Origin: Candidatus Competibacteraceae bacterium
Lineage (GTDB): Bacteria; Pseudomonadota; Gammaproteobacteria; Competibacterales; Competibacteraceae
Direction: 5' to 3'
DNA: 64,000 nt
NCBI GenBank assembly: GCA_003989085.1
Contig: RXIV01000002.1
Span: 62,001-126,000 of the forward strand
Position numbers and translations under genes: made by a program. The notes below the pieces were generated by a model. That model was given only the letters and a program-made list of their open reading frames with translations, searched no databases and was not told where the DNA came from. Position 1 is the first letter of the stretch. Every line of letters starts with the position of its first letter. Positions 8,559 through 19,364 of the stretch are shown here, piece by piece.

Positions 8559-11500
8559 CTATTCTCCCTGCTCTCCAGCCTCGTAGCCCAGATTAGGCGC
8601 CAGCCATTTTTCTGCTTCTGCTAGTGTCCAGCCCTTGCGCTGGGCATAATCAGCAACCTGATCGTGATCTAACCGACCTACCCCAAAATAACGCGCTTTC
8701 GGGTGACTGAAATACCAACCACTTACTGCCGCCGTTGGCGTCATAGCGAAGCTGCCAGTCAGGTAAATGCCGGCATTACGTTCTACCTCCAGTAATTGCC
8801 AAAGTAGCCCTTTTTCAGTGTGATCAGGGCAAGCAGGATAACCAGGTGCTGGCCGAATGCCACGATAGTTTTCGGCGATTAGATCTTCATTACTAAGGCG
8901 CTCATCAGCAGCGTAACCCCAGAACTCTTTACGCACCCGTTCATGCAGCCGCTCAGCAAATGCCTCCGCCAGCCGATCTGCCAGGGCTTTGAGTAAAATA
9001 GCGCTGTAATCATCATGATCCCGCTCAAAAGCCATGATCCGTTCTTCAATGCCAATGCCTGTAGTAACTGCGAATGCACCGAGATAATCCGCTACACTCG
9101 ATCCACTTGGTGCGATCCAGTCAGCCAGACAGTGATGGGGTTTACCAGTAGGTTTTGGCGCCTGCTGGCGTAAATGATGGAGCGTCATTAAAACCTGCTC
9201 CCGACGGTCATCTGTATAAAGCGCGATGTCATCATCTCCACTGCGGTTGGCCGGAAAAAAGCCGATCACTGCTCGCGCTTTCAGCCAATGTTCGCTAAGG
9301 ATTTTTTTCAGCATGGCTTGCGCGTCATTGAATAAATGCTGGGCTGTTTCACCGCTTTGCGGATCAGAAAAAATTGCTGGATAACGTCCGCGTAATTCCC
9401 ATGCTTGAAAGAACGGTGTCCAATCAATGCACTCTGCTAGTTCTGACAGTGGATAATCATCAAGAACATGAATCCCAAGAAAACTCGGTTTGGGCGGCAG
9501 ATAATGATCCTCATCATATTGCGCCCGGTTAGCGCGAACCTGCGCCAGCGGTAATAGCGGCTCACGTCCACGCCGATGAGCATGTTGCTCACGCTTCAGC
9601 GCATAATCTTGCTTGATGCGCGCAACAAAGTCTGTTTTTGACACAGCGCCAATCAGGTTTTGCGCCACGCCCACTGCTCGCGAGGCATCCTTGACATACA
9701 CTACTGGGCCAGGATAGTGCGGATCAATTTTGACTGCGGTGTGCATAGCCGAAGTCGTAGCGCCGCCAATCAGTAACGGAATAGTGAAACCTTGGCGCTT
9801 CATTTCCTTGGCGACATTCACCATCTCATCCAGCGATGGGGTAATCAGCCCGGATAGGCCAATCATCTCTGCCTGGTGTTCACGTGCAGCATCCAGAATT
9901 TTCTGCGCTGGTGTCATTACACCCAGATCAATCACCTCAAAATTATTGCATTGGAGCACTACACTAACGATGTTTTTACCAATATCATGAACATCGCCCT
10001 TCACCGTTGCCAGTACCATTCGGCCATTAGTACGACGTTGATCCCCAGGCTGTTGTGCGGTAATGAATGGAATGAGCCAGGCAACTGATTTTTTCATCAC
10101 CCGGGCTGATTTTACTACTTGTGGCAAAAACATTTTGCCTGCGCCAAATTGATCGCCCACGACATTCATGCCATCCATCAATGGCCCTTCAATAACCTGT
10201 AGTGGCCGCTCAAACTGTTGACGGGCCTCTTCAGTGTCAACTTCAATAAATTCATCAATGCCTTTAATCAGAGCGTGTTCCAGTCGTTTGGCAACAGGCC
10301 AAGATCGCCATTCAGCATTCTCACTCTTGACATTTTTTTCCGAGACTACGGAAGATTCCTCCCGGTAGCGATCGACTATTTCCAGCAGGCGTTCAGTAGC
10401 ATCAGGACGACGGTCAAGGATTACATCTTCCACGCGCTCCTGCAGTTCTACCGGGATTTCCTCATAAATTGCTAATTGACCAGCATTGACGATGCCCATA
10501 GTCATACCGGCACGAATAGCATGATATAGGAATACTGAATGAATCGCCTCACGCACCGGATTATTACCTCGGAATGAGAAGGAGACATTGGATACACCAC
10601 CAGAAATCAGCGCATGAGGCAATTCCCGTTTAATCCGCTGGGTGGCGGCAATAAAATCCATTGCGTAGTGATTATGTTCTTCAATACCAGTGGCGACAGC
10701 AAAGATATTAGGATCAAAAATAATATCTTGGGGTGGGAAATTAAGCTGTTCAGTAAGAATATGGTAAGCCCGTTGACAAATAGAAAACTTGCGATCTTCA
10801 GTATCAGCTTGACCCTGTTCATCAAAAGCCATGATAATCGCGGCTGCGCCATAAAAGCGAATCAATCGGGCCTGCCGGATGAATTCGCTTTCACCTTCTT
10901 TCAGACTAATCGAGTTGACGACTGGTTTTCCTTGAACACACTTAAGGCCTGCTTCCAGAATATCCCACCGGGATGAGTCAAGCATGACAGGCACTCGACT
11001 AATATCCGGCTCGGCGGCAATCAGATTTAGGAAAGTCACCATTGCTTCCTGTGAATCCAGCATTCCTTCATCCATATTAATATCAATAAGTTGCGCCCCA
11101 TTTTCAACTTGCTGTCGAGCAATATCCAGTGCAGCATTATAATCACCGGCTTTAATCAACCGCTTGAACACTGCTGATCCAGTCACATTAGTGCGTTCAC
11201 CGACGTTGATAAAGCCGAGGGGTGGACCGATATTCAGTGGCTCCAGTCCAGCCAGTCGGCAGCGTGCTTCGATCACCGGGATGGGTCGTGGCGGCAAGTC
11301 TTTGACTGCTTCAGCAATGGCGTGGATATGTGCAGGTGTGGTGCCACAGCAACCGCCGACGATATTCAGTAACCCACTTTCAGCAAATTCGCGGATGATA
11401 GCCGCCATTTGTTCTGGTGTCTCATCGTATTCGCCAAACTCATTAGGCAGGCCAGCATTTGGATGAGCTGAAACTGCCGTATCGGCAATGTGAGCCAGTT

Positions 11501-12275
11501 CAGCAAGATAGGGGCGTAATTGGGTTGCACCCAAGGCGCAATTCAACCCAAATGACCACGGACGGCTATGCGACAGCGAATTCCAGAAGGCCTCTGTGGT
11601 CTGCCCAGACAGAGTTCGCCCAGAGGCGTCAGTGATTGTTCCAGAGATCATGACCGGCAATTTTTGTCCGGTTTTTTCAAAAAATTGCTGGATGGCGAAC
11701 ACGGCTGCTTTGGCGTTGAGCGTGTCAAAAATGGTTTCTATCAGCAGCAAATCAACTCCGCCTTCAACCAGCGCCTGAATCGCCTCAGTATAAGCAACTG
11801 CCAGATCATCGAAGCTGATATTGCGAAAACCCGGATTATTAACATCCGGGGATAGGCTGGCGGTCCGGTTGGTAGGGCCGAGAATACCGGCGACAAAACG
11901 GGGATGATCCGCAGTACAGTATTGGTCTGCGACAGTTCGGGCTAATTGGGCGGCGGCTCGATTTAATTCCGGTGCAAGCTGCTCCATACCGTAGTCGCGC
12001 ATGGCAATGGCAGTGGAATTAAAGGTGTTGGTTTCAATAATATCAGCGCCGGCATCAAGATAAGAGGCATGAATGTCACGAATGATCGACGGCTGCGTCA
12101 ACGTCAGTAGATCGTTATTGCCTTTGAGGTCGCTAGGCCAATCTTGGAAGCGTTCGCCCCGATAATCATCTTCCTGCAAAGAGTAACTTTGAATCATGGT
12201 GCCCATCGCTCCATCCAGAATCAGGATGCGGCGTGCCATTAGCTTGGATAATTCAGCAGTGCGGTTGATGATCAT
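8559..12275 (-). CDS. metH: Cobalamin-dependent methionine synthase
   Basis: Transfers a methyl group from 5-methyltetrahydrofolate to homocysteine through methylcobalamin. All four modules are present in 1238 residues: the homocysteine domain at about 1-330 with zinc cysteines in LNCALG and VGGCCGTTP; the pterin domain at about 355-620; the B12 domain at about 650-890 with the DVHDIGKN histidine ligand motif; and the C-terminal AdoMet activation domain at about 900-1230 with [15 protein letters not shown]. Length matches E. coli MetH. The 110-nt gap upstream is too short for a cobalamin riboswitch and shows only a hairpin. The base composition is less GC-rich than that of the flanking GC-rich genes. 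Confidence 0.97.
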   Translation of the reverse strand: MIINRTAELSKLMARRILILDGAMGTMIQSYSLQEDDYRGERFQDWPSDLKGNNDLLTLTQPSIIRDIHASYLDAGADIIETNTFNSTAIAMRDYGMEQLAPELNRAAAQLARTVADQYCTADHPRFVAGILGPTNRTASLSPDVNNPGFRNISFDDLAVAYTEAIQALVEGGVDLLLIETIFDTLNAKAAVFAIQQFFEKTGQKLPVMISGTITDASGRTLSGQTTEAFWNSLSHSRPWSFGLNCALGATQLRPYLAELAHIADTAVSAHPNAGLPNEFGEYDETPEQMAAIIREFAESGLLNIVGGCCGTTPAHIHAIAEAVKDLPPRPIPVIEARCRLAGLEPLNIGPPLGFINVGERTNVTGSAVFKRLIKAGDYNAALDIARQQVENGAQLIDINMDEGMLDSQEAMVTFLNLIAAEPDISRVPVMLDSSRWDILEAGLKCVQGKPVVNSISLKEGESEFIRQARLIRFYGAAAIIMAFDEQGQADTEDRKFSICQRAYHILTEQLNFPPQDIIFDPNIFAVATGIEEHNHYAMDFIAATQRIKRELPHALISGGVSNVSFSFRGNNPVREAIHSVFLYHAIRAGMTMGIVNAGQLAIYEEIPVELQERVEDVILDRRPDATERLLEIVDRYREESSVVSEKNVKSENAEWRSWPVAKRLEHALIKGIDEFIEVDTEEARQQFERPLQVIEGPLMDGMNVVGDQFGAGKMFLPQVVKSARVMKKSVAWLIPFITAQQPGDQRRTNGRMVLATVKGDVHDIGKNIVSVVLQCNNFEVIDLGVMTPAQKILDAAREHQAEMIGLSGLITPSLDEMVNVAKEMKRQGFTIPLLIGGATTSAMHTAVKIDPHYPGPVVYVKDASRAVGVAQNLIGAVSKTDFVARIKQDYALKREQHAHRRGREPLLPLAQVRANRAQYDEDHYLPPKPSFLGIHVLDDYPLSELAECIDWTPFFQAWELRGRYPAIFSDPQSGETAQHLFNDAQAMLKKILSEHWLKARAVIGFFPANRSGDDDIALYTDDRREQVLMTLHHLRQQAPKPTGKPHHCLADWIAPSGSSVADYLGAFAVTTGIGIEERIMAFERDHDDYSAILLKALADRLAEAFAERLHERVRKEFWGYAADERLSNEDLIAENYRGIRPAPGYPACPDHTEKGLLWQLLEVERNAGIYLTGSFAMTPTAAVSGWYFSHPKARYFGVGRLDHDQVADYAQRKGWTLAEAEKWLAPNLGYEAGEQGE

Positions 12276-12313
12276 ATGCGACGGTATCCTGTCATTTTCT
12301 GTAAGACGATGAT

Positions 12314-12352
12314 ATTAAGCCCGACTCAATACCGTGGCAGATCGGGTTTAAT
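12314..12352 (-). terminator. Hairpin between the J-domain gene and metH
   Basis: ATTAAGCCCGA (12314-12324) and TCGGGTTTAAT (12342-12352) form an 11-bp inverted repeat with one G-T pair and a 17-nt loop. It lies after the J-domain gene and before metH on the same strand. It may be a weak terminator or a metH leader structure. There is no strong U-run. Confidence 0.35.
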
Positions 12353-12385
12353 ACGAAAATTTGTCGATGGTTCAGGTGGAATCAA

Positions 12386-13009
12386 TCAGACCAGCCCTTG
12401 GTTGTGTGCATGCTCGTAAGCCGCATTGATTTTTTGACTTTCAACTTTAGCCAAATCTTGGATTTTACCACCCATTTGTGAAACTTTATCAGGATGATAT
12501 TCACTGATACGTTTATGGTAAGCTCGTTTAATTTCTTCAGTACTCACAGTGGGGGATTTTAAACCTAAAATACAATGCCAATTAGCCTGAATGTAGGCCT
12601 GATCGATAGAGTCAGAATAATGCTGTGGAGAGGCTTTCCGTTCACGATCCCAGTGTTCCTGTTGCTGTTTCTGTTGTTGTTCCCACGCCTGTCGGTCACG
12701 CTCCAGTTGTTCCCGCACCCGTTGCACCTGCTGCCATTCCTGTTGTATTTGTTGTGCTGGATCGGTGTCAATCCACTGCTCCAGTCGCTTCCTGATGCCT
12801 TCTTCCCATTGGGTATAGATCCGTTGTTCCAGTCGCTCGCGCTCCAGTGGTTTTGACGGGGCAGGCATGGGTCCAAGTGTGGTTTGAGGCGGTGGTTCCT
12901 GGTCATTTTTTTCAGGAAGAGATCGGTTTTTTTTCAAGTACCGTTGCGCTAAAGCGATGATCATGGCGACGCCCATCAGGGCGATTAACCATCCCATTAG
13001 AGTCCGCAT
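12386..13009 (-). CDS. Membrane-anchored DnaJ-domain protein
   Basis: About 207 residues from the ATG at 13009; the longer frame back to 13108 adds 33 residues with no conserved look. The N-terminus MRTLMGWLIALMGVAMIIAL is a membrane anchor. A charged, Gln/Glu-rich helical linker follows (about 50-135, likely coiled coil), and then a C-terminal J domain (about 140-205) with the HPD tripeptide in YHPDK that stimulates Hsp70 ATPase. The layout resembles type III membrane J proteins that recruit DnaK to the inner membrane. The client is unknown, and neighbouring metH gives no hint. Confidence 0.8.
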   Translation of the reverse strand: MRTLMGWLIALMGVAMIIALAQRYLKKNRSLPEKNDQEPPPQTTLGPMPAPSKPLERERLEQRIYTQWEEGIRKRLEQWIDTDPAQQIQQEWQQVQRVREQLERDRQAWEQQQKQQQEHWDRERKASPQHYSDSIDQAYIQANWHCILGLKSPTVSTEEIKRAYHKRISEYHPDKVSQMGGKIQDLAKVESQKINAAYEHAHNQGLV

Positions 13010-13132
13010 GATTCCAGGCCTGCTGTTTCTGCAACCATAGGGAGTGAATAGCGATCGGATAGTCTTTTGTAATCCGGCGTCCGGTGAGGCAGTCGCAATC
13101 GCCGCCATTTTTGGTTCGGGCGCTGCGCTGTA

Positions 13133-13753
13133 CTATCGTGCTGCTTGGTCATTCGCCAGGGCCAAAGTCCGAATCAAATCCGCAATGGAGGTTGCTTCCA
13201 GCTTTTCCATAGCCCGCCGGCGGTGAATTTCCACAGTGGAAATGCTGATATCGAGTTCAGCGGCAATTGTTTTGTTGTATTGACCATCGGCTACTCGATC
13301 CAGTACTTCTCGCTCGCGGGGCGACAGCCGCGATAACCGTGTGGCTGCGGCTTCACGTTGCGCTTGGCGGCAACGATCCCGGGCATCGATGGCCAGTGCC
13401 TCGTAAACTCGTGTCAGCAGCCGTTCACCCGAAAAGGGTTTTTCGATGAAATCGAGGGCGCCCGCCTTCATGGCCCGGATCGCCATCGGCACGTCGCCGT
13501 GACCGGTCATGAAAATAATCGGCATCGGACACCCGTCGTTGCGCAACTTTTTTTGCAAATCCAGCCCGCTCATCTCCGGCATCCGTACGTCCAGCACCAG
13601 ACAACCAGGCCGGCGAACTGCGTCGGTGGCGAGAAACTCGGCAGCATTCGCGAAACCCTCCACCGTTAGCCCACCGGCCCGCAACAACAGGCCGACGGCG
13701 TCACGCACCGCTGGGTCATCGTCTACCAGAAACACGGTTGGAGACTCATTCAT
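13133..13753 (-). CDS. FixJ-family two-component response regulator
   Basis: Transcription regulator of about 206 residues. The receiver domain has DDD (11-13), phospho-acceptor Asp55 in VLDVRMPE and Lys105 in FIEKPF. A LuxR-type helix-turn-helix follows, starting near LSPREREVL (about 135-200). The ATG at 13753 lies inside the end of the upstream kinase gene (stop at 13746-13748), so translation is probably coupled; an ATG at 13765 is an alternative. The frame open to 13882 is just kinase-gene shadow. Its kinase partner is the PAS protein immediately upstream. Targets are unknown. Confidence 0.92.
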   Translation of the reverse strand: MNESPTVFLVDDDPAVRDAVGLLLRAGGLTVEGFANAAEFLATDAVRRPGCLVLDVRMPEMSGLDLQKKLRNDGCPMPIIFMTGHGDVPMAIRAMKAGALDFIEKPFSGERLLTRVYEALAIDARDRCRQAQREAAATRLSRLSPREREVLDRVADGQYNKTIAAELDISISTVEIHRRRAMEKLEATSIADLIRTLALANDQAAR

Positions 13754-15284
13754 GTCGACGTCCATAAATGGGTAAGATGAAGTGAAAAGATACGCCACCG
13801 TCCGGGTTCGGCGTTGCCCACAGCTCACCCCCTTGGGATTCAATAATTGAGCGGCTGACCGATAGCCCCAGTCCCATACCACCCGGCTTGGTGCTGAAAA
13901 AGGGTTGAAATAGCCGATCAGCTGTATCTGCGCTGAATCCGTGGCCGGTATCGGCCAGCGTCACCAGCGCCATCCCGGAGTTTTGCAAGGCGGTGCGGAT
14001 CGTCAACCGGCGGGGTTCCTCGGCGTCCTGCATCGCCTCAATGGCATTGCGGGCCAGGTAGAGCGCCGCCAGCTGGATTTGAATGTCGTCGCCCAATACC
14101 GGCGGCAGATTACCGGCCAACTCCAGATTCAGTACCACATGGGCCTGACGCAGCTCCAGTTGGGCGTAGTGAACCACGGCGCGGAGCGACGTATTGAGAT
14201 CGAGCGCGGCGCGCGCGTCCGGGTGCTTTTGCACCAGTTCGCGCAAGTGGCGAATGATTTCACCGGCGCGCAGCCCCTGATGGACCACCGCGTCAAGGGC
14301 GCCGGTCAAGGCGCGGGGATCGGCCTGATCCTGACGCAACAGAGCCAGCCCAGCCTGGGTATACGCAACTATGGCGGCCAATGGCTGGTTGAGTTCGTGA
14401 GCCAGATTGGAGGCCAGTTCGACTGCCAGACGGAGACGCGCCATCTGAGCCAGTTCGACCTGTTGCCGGCGCAATTGATCCTCGGCCAGCCGGTGGGCGG
14501 TAATGTCCTCAGCCAACCCGGCAATCCGGTAGATATAGCCGGCCTCGTCGCGGACCGGAAAACCGCGATCCCGAATCCAGCGGATTGCGCCATCGGGCCG
14601 CACGATCCGGTATTCCTCATCAAGGCTGCCCAACTGCTGCCGGGCCACATGCGCGGCGTGGACCCGTTGCCGATCATCAGCATGAACGGCTTCAATCCAG
14701 TCCAGTGGCCGCTCGTGAAAGCCCTGCACCGGTCGCCCCCAAATCTCTTCATAAGCGGGACTGACATAAAGCAGCCGCTCTTCCGCAATGCCGTACACCC
14801 AGAACACTTCACGGATGTGTTCAGCTAACTGGCGAAAACGCTCTTCGCTGTCGCTCAGGGCGATCTCGACCTGGGTGCGGGCGGCGACCTGCTGTTCCAA
14901 GGTCTGGTTGATGGCCAAGAGTTCTGCGGTGCGTTCCCTGACCCGGTTTTCCAGCGCATCGCGGGTGCGCCGCGCTTGTTCCTCAATCCGGGCCAAACGT
15001 AGATCCTGCACCTGATTAATGCGGAGCCGCACGACATTGCCATAAACGCGGAGCAATAGATAAAGCAGAATGCCGCCGGCGCTGACCACCAGCAGGTCTT
15101 TCAACATCTCGACCAATAGTGGGGGTGTCGCGCCGCCCGCCCAGAGGATCAGCATCCGGTCGCCCCCCAGCAGCCAGAGCAGACTGAACACCAGGTACAG
15201 CAGGCCGATTAGCGTCAGATGGAGCGGGCGGATCGGCCAGCGGGACTCGCCAGAGTCCGGTGGTTCAGCCACTGGTTTCGACAT
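13746..15284 (-). CDS. PAS-domain sensor histidine kinase (FixL-like)
   Basis: Inner-membrane sensor kinase of 512 residues. Two hydrophobic segments lie near 22-41 and 62-80, followed by a coiled coil (about 90-145), a PAS domain (about 145-265), a HisKA helix with His296 in NLAHELNQPL, and an ATPase domain ending near GLGLSVSRSII. The last part contains the conserved N and G boxes. It lies just before, and overlaps, the FixJ-like regulator, so they form a pair. The PAS domain lacks an obvious heme signature that I can confirm, so oxygen sensing is only a guess from architecture. Confidence 0.9.
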   Translation of the reverse strand: MSKPVAEPPDSGESRWPIRPLHLTLIGLLYLVFSLLWLLGGDRMLILWAGGATPPLLVEMLKDLLVVSAGGILLYLLLRVYGNVVRLRINQVQDLRLARIEEQARRTRDALENRVRERTAELLAINQTLEQQVAARTQVEIALSDSEERFRQLAEHIREVFWVYGIAEERLLYVSPAYEEIWGRPVQGFHERPLDWIEAVHADDRQRVHAAHVARQQLGSLDEEYRIVRPDGAIRWIRDRGFPVRDEAGYIYRIAGLAEDITAHRLAEDQLRRQQVELAQMARLRLAVELASNLAHELNQPLAAIVAYTQAGLALLRQDQADPRALTGALDAVVHQGLRAGEIIRHLRELVQKHPDARAALDLNTSLRAVVHYAQLELRQAHVVLNLELAGNLPPVLGDDIQIQLAALYLARNAIEAMQDAEEPRRLTIRTALQNSGMALVTLADTGHGFSADTADRLFQPFFSTKPGGMGLGLSVSRSIIESQGGELWATPNPDGGVSFHFILPIYGRRHE

Positions 15285-15363
15285 GGCCGGACCTTTCGCC
15301 TACTACGCGGTGATGGGCGCTGACCAGCAACGACGGCTGTCGGCAGTTAGACGACCGGCGGGA

Positions 15364-15672
15364 CTACTCATGACAGCCGTTGTGTCGTGGACGAGTTGCG
15401 GGATTGGTCGGTGCCCGCTGATCCTCCAGCAGCGGGTGCGCCGCTTCGACGGTGTAGTCGCCCTCGATAATCTCGGGCGCAGCGCGGCGGGCCTGGCTGA
15501 TCAGTCGGCGGTACTGCCACCACAACCAGCCAGCCACCGCTACTCCCGCGATCAGTAGAACGACGAACAGCAGGGAAGCCAGGGCAAACCCGGCCACAAT
15601 CGCCAAACCGGATGTGAGAACCAGGCTCAGTCGAGCCAGCAAGGAGGGTTTAGGCAGCGGCGGCAGTTTCAT
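15364..15672 (-). CDS. Small membrane protein of unknown function
   Basis: About 102 residues from the ATG at 15672, which overlaps the stop of the 26-codon ORF before it (ATGA). The N-terminus MKLPPLPKPSLLARLSL is followed by one long or two close membrane segments (about 18-50), then a charged tail with YRRLISQARR. I do not recognise the family. The longer frame back to 15729 runs through the small ORF in another phase and is not favoured. Its place between copA and the kinase, and the ATGA coupling, suggest it belongs to the same transcript. Confidence 0.6.
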   Translation of the reverse strand: MKLPPLPKPSLLARLSLVLTSGLAIVAGFALASLLFVVLLIAGVAVAGWLWWQYRRLISQARRAAPEIIEGDYTVEAAHPLLEDQRAPTNPATRPRHNGCHE

Positions 15673-15749
15673 GGGCGGGCGATCCAGAACCACCAGACGA
15701 TCAGGCCGATCAGGCCCAGTCCGGCGCAATTGATGATCAGGGCGATCAT
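15669..15749 (-). CDS. 26-residue single-span membrane peptide, translationally coupled
   Basis: A short frame, MIALIINCAGLGLIGLIVWW and then FWIARP, predicts one membrane helix with a Trp-rich end. AAGGAGA, a near-perfect Shine-Dalgarno sequence, stands about 6 nt before the ATG at 15749. That is stronger than at most genes in this window. Its TGA overlaps the next gene's ATG (ATGA). It lies 10 nt after the copA stop. The sequence recalls the N-terminal anchor of small cupredoxin-like proteins found near copper ATPases, but no cupredoxin domain follows, so a role in copper handling is only inferred from place. Confidence 0.6.
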   Translation of the reverse strand: MIALIINCAGLGLIGLIVWWFWIARP

Positions 15750-15759
15750 GACGATCTCC

Positions 15760-18027
15760 TTAACGGCCATCGCCCGCGAGCGAGCGGGACGATGCGGGGG
15801 GGTGATATTGGCGCAGACGGTTGGCGTTGCTGACTACGGTGAATGAGGACAGCGCCATAGCCGCACCGGCCAACATCGGGTTGAGCAACAATCCAGTGAG
15901 CGGGTAGAGCGCCCCGGCGGCCAGTGGAATCCCTAGCAGGTTGTAAATAAAAGCACCCAGCAGATTTTGGCGGATGTTGGCGACCGTAGCGCGGGAAATA
16001 GCAATGGCGTCGGCGATCCCGTGCAGCGAGCTGCGGGTCAGGGTGAGGCCGGCGCTCTCAATGGCAATGTCGGTCCCGCCGCCCATCGCAAAACCCGCAT
16101 CGGCCTGAGCCAACGCCGGGGCATCGTTGATGCCGTCGCCGACCATACCCACCACATCGCCCTGCGCCTGTCGTTGGGCAATCCATTCGGCTTTGCCAAT
16201 CGGCGTGGTCTCGGCCAATACTTCATCAATACCAGCTTGAGCGGCAATAGCGCGGGCAGTGGCGACGTGATCGCCGGTCAGCAGCACCAGCCGCAGTCCC
16301 AATGCCCGCAACCGGCGCAATGCAGCGGCGGTATCCGGCCGGATCGGATCGGCAATGGCGATGATCCCGGCCGGCCGGCCGTTGACAGCGATGAGCACGG
16401 GTGTTTGCCCGGCGGCGGCTGATTGGGCGATTCCAGCCTGGAGCGGCGCGGTATCAATGCCGTGGCTTTCCAGCAAGCGACGATTGCCCACCAGCAGCGC
16501 CTGTCCGGCCAGATGGCCGGTTACGCCTTGCCCGGCGATGGCTTCAAAGCGATCGACTGCCGGCAGCTCCAGGCCACGTTGACGGGCGGCATCCAGAATC
16601 GCCTGCGCCAGCGGATGTTCAGAACCGGCTTCCAGCCCAGCCGTCCACTGGAACAACGCATCTTCAGTAAAACCGGGTAAGGCGATGATGGTGGCGACGG
16701 TTGGGCGACCCACAGTAACAGTGCCCGTCTTGTCCAGCGCGAGCGTGGTGAGTTGCCCGGCCCGTTGCAGCGCGGCGCCGTCGCGAATCAGAATGCCGTA
16801 TTCCGCAGCCTTGCCGACTCCGACCATGATCGAAATGGGCGTCGCCAGCCCCAAGGCGCAGGGACAAGCGATGATCAGCACGGTCAGGGTGGTGACCAGC
16901 ATATAGCCGGTTTTAGGTTCTGGGCCGAAGTTGAACCAGGCCAGCGCGGTCAGCACCGCGATGATCAGCACAGTGGGAACGAACACGGCGGCAACTTGGT
17001 CGGCCAGTCGGCCAATGGGCGGTTTGCTGTTTTGAGCCTGCCGGACCCGGGCGATAATGTGAGCCAATACTGTATCCGCGCCGACCCGGGTGGCGCGGAA
17101 CACGAAACTGCCGGTCTGGTTCAAACTGCCGCCGGTCACGGGATCGCCTGGTTGTTTGCTGACCGGCAACGGTTCACCGGTGAGCATGGCTTCATCGACC
17201 GTAGAAGCGCCGCTGACCAGTTCACCATCGACCGGAATTTTTTCACCGGGCCGCACCCGGATCAGTACGCCGGGTTGCAAGGTTTCGATGGGTACATCGC
17301 GATCCTGATCGCCGTCGACGATTCGGGCAGTTTTGGGCTGCAAGCCAAGTAGCCGCCGGATCGCAGCGGAGGTTTTACCCCGCGCCCGGCTTTCCAGCGC
17401 AGAGCCGAGATTGATCAAGGCAATGATGGTAACCGCCGCCTCAAAATAGGCGTGTTGCGCCAGGCTGGGCACGCTGGCGGGAAACAGCGCGACCAACATC
17501 GAATAACCCCAGGCGGAACCAGTGCCTAGCGCAATTAATGTATCCATGTTGGCATTGTGGTGGCGGAACTGTCGCCAGGCGCCGGTGAAAAAATGCCCAC
17601 CGCTGTAGGTCATTGCCGCCAGGGTCAGCAAGCCCGTGGCGATCCAGAAGCCCTGCCCGGATGGGGTAGCGAGCGCCGGCAGCCACCCGGCCATTTCCGC
17701 AATCATCAGTGGCGCGGCCAGCGCAGCGGCGACTGCGGTATTGCCGATTAACCGCTGGTAATGCGCCCGTTCTGCCGCGTCGCGTTCAGCCTCCTCACCA
17801 GCATCATCGCGCAAGGCAACGGCGGTATAACCCGCCGCCTGCACAGCGTGAAGCAGCGCATCCAGCGTAGCGGAACCCGCCACCTGGGCGGTGCGGTCGG
17901 CGAAATTGACGCCGGCTTCCACCACGCCAGGGGTTCCGCGCAGGGCGGTTTCCACCGCAGCGACACAGCCGGCGCAACTCATTCCGGTAATGGCTAAAAG
18001 CTGGCGATTGGACGGGGTGGCGCTCAT
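15760..18027 (-). CDS. copA: Copper-translocating P1B-type ATPase
   Basis: Inner-membrane pump exporting Cu(I) at the cost of ATP. From the ATG at 18027 (with GGAGAA upstream) it has about 755 residues; the frame back to 18069 adds 14 unlikely residues. One heavy-metal domain carries GMSCAGC (CxxC at 18-21). Then come the actuator loop with TGEPLPVSK, the copper-binding membrane motif CPC in [12 protein letters not shown], the phosphorylation site DKTGTVT, the nucleotide-domain EHPLAQAI, and [13 protein letters not shown] together with the GMxCxxC domain points to the Cu(I) class. It lies 53 nt after hemL. No CueR-type operator is visible in that gap. Confidence 0.95.
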   Translation of the reverse strand: MSATPSNRQLLAITGMSCAGCVAAVETALRGTPGVVEAGVNFADRTAQVAGSATLDALLHAVQAAGYTAVALRDDAGEEAERDAAERAHYQRLIGNTAVAAALAAPLMIAEMAGWLPALATPSGQGFWIATGLLTLAAMTYSGGHFFTGAWRQFRHHNANMDTLIALGTGSAWGYSMLVALFPASVPSLAQHAYFEAAVTIIALINLGSALESRARGKTSAAIRRLLGLQPKTARIVDGDQDRDVPIETLQPGVLIRVRPGEKIPVDGELVSGASTVDEAMLTGEPLPVSKQPGDPVTGGSLNQTGSFVFRATRVGADTVLAHIIARVRQAQNSKPPIGRLADQVAAVFVPTVLIIAVLTALAWFNFGPEPKTGYMLVTTLTVLIIACPCALGLATPISIMVGVGKAAEYGILIRDGAALQRAGQLTTLALDKTGTVTVGRPTVATIIALPGFTEDALFQWTAGLEAGSEHPLAQAILDAARQRGLELPAVDRFEAIAGQGVTGHLAGQALLVGNRRLLESHGIDTAPLQAGIAQSAAAGQTPVLIAVNGRPAGIIAIADPIRPDTAAALRRLRALGLRLVLLTGDHVATARAIAAQAGIDEVLAETTPIGKAEWIAQRQAQGDVVGMVGDGINDAPALAQADAGFAMGGGTDIAIESAGLTLTRSSLHGIADAIAISRATVANIRQNLLGAFIYNLLGIPLAAGALYPLTGLLLNPMLAGAAMALSSFTVVSNANRLRQYHPPASSRSLAGDGR

Positions 18028-18080
18028 CGTCGAGGTTCTCCGGGTCAAGGATGGTCGAGGGTTAGGCAACGGCTGACCGA

Positions 18081-19364
18081 TTAAATCCGGGCAAATACCC
18101 GTTGCGCTGCGCTGATGGTCGCCACGATCTCAGCTTCGCCGTGCGCCGACGACATGAATCCCGCTTCGAATGCGGACGGTGCCAGATAGACGCCCTCAGC
18201 CAACATCCCGTGAAAGAAGGTCTTGAACCGCTCGACATCGCAGGCGATAGCCTGAGCGTAAGTCGTTACTACCGGTTCGGCAGTAAAGAAGAACCCGAAC
18301 ATCCCGCCGACTGTATGGGTAGTCAACGGAATCCCGGCAGTATGGGCGGCATTCGCCAGACCGTCGCATAACCGGCTGCTTTTAGCAGCCAGATCGGCGT
18401 GAAAACCGGGGACGGCGAGCAACTCCAGCGTCGCCAGCCCGGCGGCCATCGCCACCGGATTCCCTGATAATGTCCCGGCCTGGTAGATCGGTCCCAGCGG
18501 CGCGAGCTGCTCCATGATCACCTGTCGGCCACCGAACGCCCCCACTGGCATCCCGCCGCCGATGATCTTGCCCAGCGTAGTCAGATCGGGCTGGACGGCA
18601 TACAGCGCCTGCGCCCCGCCCAGCGCGACCCGGAATCCGGTCATCACTTCATCAAAAATCAGGAGGCTGCCAGACTGATCACACAGTTCACGCAGACCCG
18701 CCAGAAAGCCGGGCAGCGGGGGAATGCAGTTCATGTTGCCGGCGACCGGCTCGACGATGACGGCAGCGATAGTTTCGCCCATCGCGGCGAACGCCTGCTG
18801 AACCTGTGGCAAGTCGTTATAGGTCAGGGTGATGGTGTGCGCCGCCAAGGTGGCCGGGACACCCGGCGAGGTCGGAATGCCCAAAGTCAGCGCTCCGGAA
18901 CCCGCCTTGACCAGTAGCGAGTCGGAATGGCCGTGATAACAGCCCTCGAATTTGACGATTTTGTCGCGGCCGGTGAAGCCCCGCGCCAGCCGAATCGCGC
19001 TCATGGTTGCTTCGGTGCCGGAGTTGCACAGCCGCACTCGCTCCATCGACGGCATCCATTCGCCAATCCGGCGGGCCATAACGGTTTCCAGCGCAGTCGG
19101 CGCGCCAAAGCTCAAACCGTTGATCGCTGCATTCTGCACCGCGCTGATCACCGCCGGATGCGCGTGGCCGGCGATCATCGGCCCCCAGGAACCAACATAA
19201 TCGATATAGCGACGGTCGTCCTCGTCGTACAGATACGCACCGGCGCCACGCTTGAAGAAGATCGGCGTCCCGCCCACCCCGCGAAAGGCGCGAACCGGTG
19301 AATTGACCCCACCGGGAAGGTAGCGTTGAGCTTCGGTAAACAGTTGTTCGGAACGGGTGGTCAT
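18081..19364 (-). CDS. hemL: Glutamate-1-semialdehyde 2,1-aminomutase
   Basis: PLP enzyme making 5-aminolevulinate from glutamate-1-semialdehyde in the C5 haem pathway. The 427 residues are normal in length. Typical stretches are [13 protein letters not shown] near the N-terminus, the [12 protein letters not shown]-aspartate motif, and TLGKIIGGG with the PLP lysine (about 262-270). The ATG overlaps the thiE stop (ATGA), the common gammaproteobacterial thiD-thiE-hemL arrangement. Confidence 0.97.
   Translation of the reverse strand: MTTRSEQLFTEAQRYLPGGVNSPVRAFRGVGGTPIFFKRGAGAYLYDEDDRRYIDYVGSWGPMIAGHAHPAVISAVQNAAINGLSFGAPTALETVMARRIGEWMPSMERVRLCNSGTEATMSAIRLARGFTGRDKIVKFEGCYHGHSDSLLVKAGSGALTLGIPTSPGVPATLAAHTITLTYNDLPQVQQAFAAMGETIAAVIVEPVAGNMNCIPPLPGFLAGLRELCDQSGSLLIFDEVMTGFRVALGGAQALYAVQPDLTTLGKIIGGGMPVGAFGGRQVIMEQLAPLGPIYQAGTLSGNPVAMAAGLATLELLAVPGFHADLAAKSSRLCDGLANAAHTAGIPLTTHTVGGMFGFFFTAEPVVTTYAQAIACDVERFKTFFHGMLAEGVYLAPSAFEAGFMSSAHGEAEIVATISAAQRVFARI

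Noticed and set aside
12276-12385. Cobalamin or SAM riboswitch before metH
   Set aside because: The gap is about 110 nt, too short for a cobalamin riboswitch, and no SAM-riboswitch core was seen. Only an 11-bp hairpin is present.
13941-14828. 295-codon plus-strand frame across the kinase gene
   Set aside because: Antisense to the FixL-like kinase with no domain of its own.
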